Both the position numbers and the translations under genes were made by a program. Positions 62,087 to 64,000 of a stretch of 64,000 nt of DNA are shown here, piece after piece. This DNA is from Acanthosoma haemorrhoidale (taxonomy: Eukaryota; Arthropoda; Insecta; Hemiptera; Acanthosomatidae): NCBI GenBank assembly GCA_930367205.1, contig OV884011.1:46017754-46081753 (forward strand), in the 5' to 3' direction. Positions within the stretch are counted from its first letter, which is position 1, and each line of letters begins with the position of its first letter. Under the pieces are notes generated by a model. That model ran no database searches, had not been told where the DNA came from, and saw nothing but the letters and a program-made list of their open reading frames with translations.

Positions 62087-62160
62087 AGTATAATTGATAC
62101 AATTAATCACTTTTCCATTAGTATAATTGATACAATAAAATGGAATTAAGTAATCACTTT
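62087..62160 (+). repeat. Short imperfect direct repeat
   Basis: AGTATAATTGATACAAT occurs at 62087-62103 and 62120-62136, and each copy is followed by AATCACTTT (62105-62113 and 62152-62160). Confidence 0.7.
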
Positions 62161-62483
62161 CATGGAGAGATAAGAGACGTTTTATTAACTACCACTTAGC
62201 AATCGGATCTGGAAAATAAGAAGAGTGACGGTTGTGGTATAGGATGAAAATGTCCACCCAAGCGACAACTTGTCAAGATGGCCGTAAATCTGTTCTGATT
62301 GGCGAACGAAGTATCATCCAGTACTGGAGATCGGTATTTTCATTCGGGCATCAAAGGACCAGGTTGCTGGAAATGCAAAATTTCAGATGTTAAGTATCAG
62401 ATCCCAGTGCACACGCACTGACTGTTATGATTCAATTCATTTCAATTATCCGTGTCAACTTTTATAAAATGTATTCGATTGCG
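62161..62483. other. Short unassigned stretch
   Basis: Nothing assignable was seen. It ends at a run of 12 G that begins the next LINE scrap. Confidence 0.35.
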
Positions 62484-62550
62484 AGGGGGGGGGGGGTGAC
62501 AACCATGTGGATTTGGGAGGTCTCTGGGCTGTTTGTAAATACTGTATAAA
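62484..62550 (+). mobile_element. Jockey-like LINE, scrap of 3' untranslated region
   Basis: TGACAACCATGTGGATTTGG, GAGGTCTCTGGGCTGTTTGT and AAATACTGTAT match the middle of the 3' untranslated region of the other copies. On the left a run of 12 G (62485-62496) replaces the GAGGGA.GTGAC sequence of other copies. On the right the match stops abruptly. Confidence 0.7.
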
Positions 62551-64000
62551 ATGTAATCAAACATAGTGTAACGAAATAAGTAACTAAACTAAATAAGTAA
62601 AACTAATTCAACAGAAATTATAAGGATACGTAGGCCTGAAAAACCTCAAAATACACCCAGCAATGCTTTTTTTGTTCCGACATTTTTATGGAAAGTATGA
62701 AAACCAAATACGGGAAAAAAGGTATTGAAAAGATATTGTTTTTTCTATGTTTATGATAAATTCATACACTTATTTATTCTTTTAAAAGGTGATTTTTTAG
62801 ATGGGTTACTACATAAAATGAAGCGTTTTTCATGATTATTTAATAACTTATTAAGACACATCGACTCCTCTGAGTACCTCTACATATTATTTCTTCCCTT
62901 CATACGTTCTATAGTTCGTTTACACATATATATCTCACAAATACATTTTAGTATGGTTAAAGTAACAAAACAACAAAATTTTAGACGGAAAATTGCAAAA
63001 CTAAATTTTTCGAGAGTAAACATTTTCCTTACTTCAGCGTGGAAATAGGTTTTAAAGGTAGCTTCTAGGGTTTTGAACGGATCAAAGTCAATCAATATTG
63101 TTCGTGCGAATATCTAGTTCTAATTAATGTCCTTCCCTCATACATTTATTTTATACAAAATAATAAAATATTGCTATTAGCAAGCAGTGGGGTTCAAATA
63201 CGGTCCCCGTAATCTAGAAGTTAGCATTATACTAACTCAGAAGACCCGGGTTCCAGCGAATCGAATAACATAAAATATTTTATTAAGGGGATCGATTTCG
63301 TTGGGGTCCATTCTTTCTCGTGAGGGTACACGAGTAATTTCTAGAATAAAGAAGAAGTGAACAATGTTAAGAAACACAATATTAAAAATGCTTTCAGCTC
63401 ATAGCTCCTCAGTGTCACTTACCAACCTCTTTCTTTAAGGTGTTCTATCATAGATTTCATTTAATTAATTTATATAAAGATACTCTGAACTCTCTTGGGC
63501 TGAATTCAACGGTGTATAATTGCAGTCTACACATTGAGACCAAATATACATCACTTAAAATAAAAAGAACACTATTGTTTGCCGGTTTATGTATGAAAAC
63601 TGTTATTAAAGGAAGGAATAATATTGAATTAATTTTCAAAAGGTATTTCAGTCACAAACACATTAGGGATGTTTTAACATAACATCGATGTTTTTTGATC
63701 AATCAACTATTATATTCTAGTTCCACTTAGTCTGATTCTTTGTAGCTTCATTAACAATATAATATTCTTTAGGTATCTCAAAAGGATATCGTTGATATGT
63801 TTTTCGTTGTTTGATAGCTCGCATATGCTATGGAAGAACATGTGATTATTAAATACTGGATCGATCTGTAGCAATCGTTGTGATGCTATTAGGGGCATTC
63901 CAAAAAAAACATTTTTCGGTTCTTGCCATTATTAGCTAAAATTTGGACTTCATAGAGCTACGCATAGCATGTGATAAACGGAGCAGGTATGACCTCTAAT
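62551..64000. other. AT-rich stretch without a recognisable gene
   Basis: Frames of 60-80 codons overlap on opposite strands near 63440-63680 and show no motifs. Nothing was assigned. Confidence 0.35.

Noticed and set aside
1..64000. CRISPR array, tRNA or rRNA genes
   Set aside because: No regularly spaced repeats and no cloverleaf-like or rRNA-like sequence were seen by eye; a tRNA scan would settle the second.

Overview
The window looks like intergenic or intronic DNA from an animal, most likely an insect. It is AT-rich, its coding potential lies almost entirely in broken transposable elements, and no tRNA, rRNA, CRISPR or operon-like gene order was found by eye. The repeat mix (Tc1-like and mariner DNA transposons, 3' ends of jockey-type LINEs, solo LTRs) is typical of arthropods. 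A hemipteran or similar insect is a guess; the sequence does not settle the species. I could not recognise a single intact host gene, and most reading frames of 60-110 codons look like chance openings or shadows of repeats.

Layout. Three LTR copies (2855-3469, 25442-26067, 57414-58088) all lie on the + strand, begin TGT, end ACA and are bounded by 5-bp duplications, so they read as solo LTRs. A jockey-like LINE family contributes at least eight 3'-end or internal pieces (6088-6606, 29128-29385, 40686-40865, 45948-46640, 46771-46841, 47836-48338, 51050-51690, 58496-58703) and one 60-bp scrap (62484-62550). A second LINE family gives two C-terminal ends (37201-37560 and 48345-48745). A possible reverse transcriptase remnant lies at 32718-32999.

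The most unusual locus is 8207-10688. A Tc1-like element that has lost its DNA-binding half (8907-9982) sits exactly on the central TA of a palindrome with arms of about 0.7 kb, and each arm carries the missing N-terminal half of the same transposase. A 886-bp internally deleted mariner lies at 12264-13149. A 122-bp element made only of the ends of that mariner lies at 43627-43748. Smaller unclassified repeats are an inverted pair at 11934-12220 and 15369-15661, a three-copy family at 26280-27846, and a repeated 3'-end-like unit at 37685-38305. A nested-hairpin, hammerhead-like motif lies at 39992-40041.

How it works together: there is no pathway here. The window records repeated transposon insertion followed by decay. 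Nothing in it supports a new multi-gene system; the palindromic Tc1 locus and the hammerhead-like motif are the best leads.
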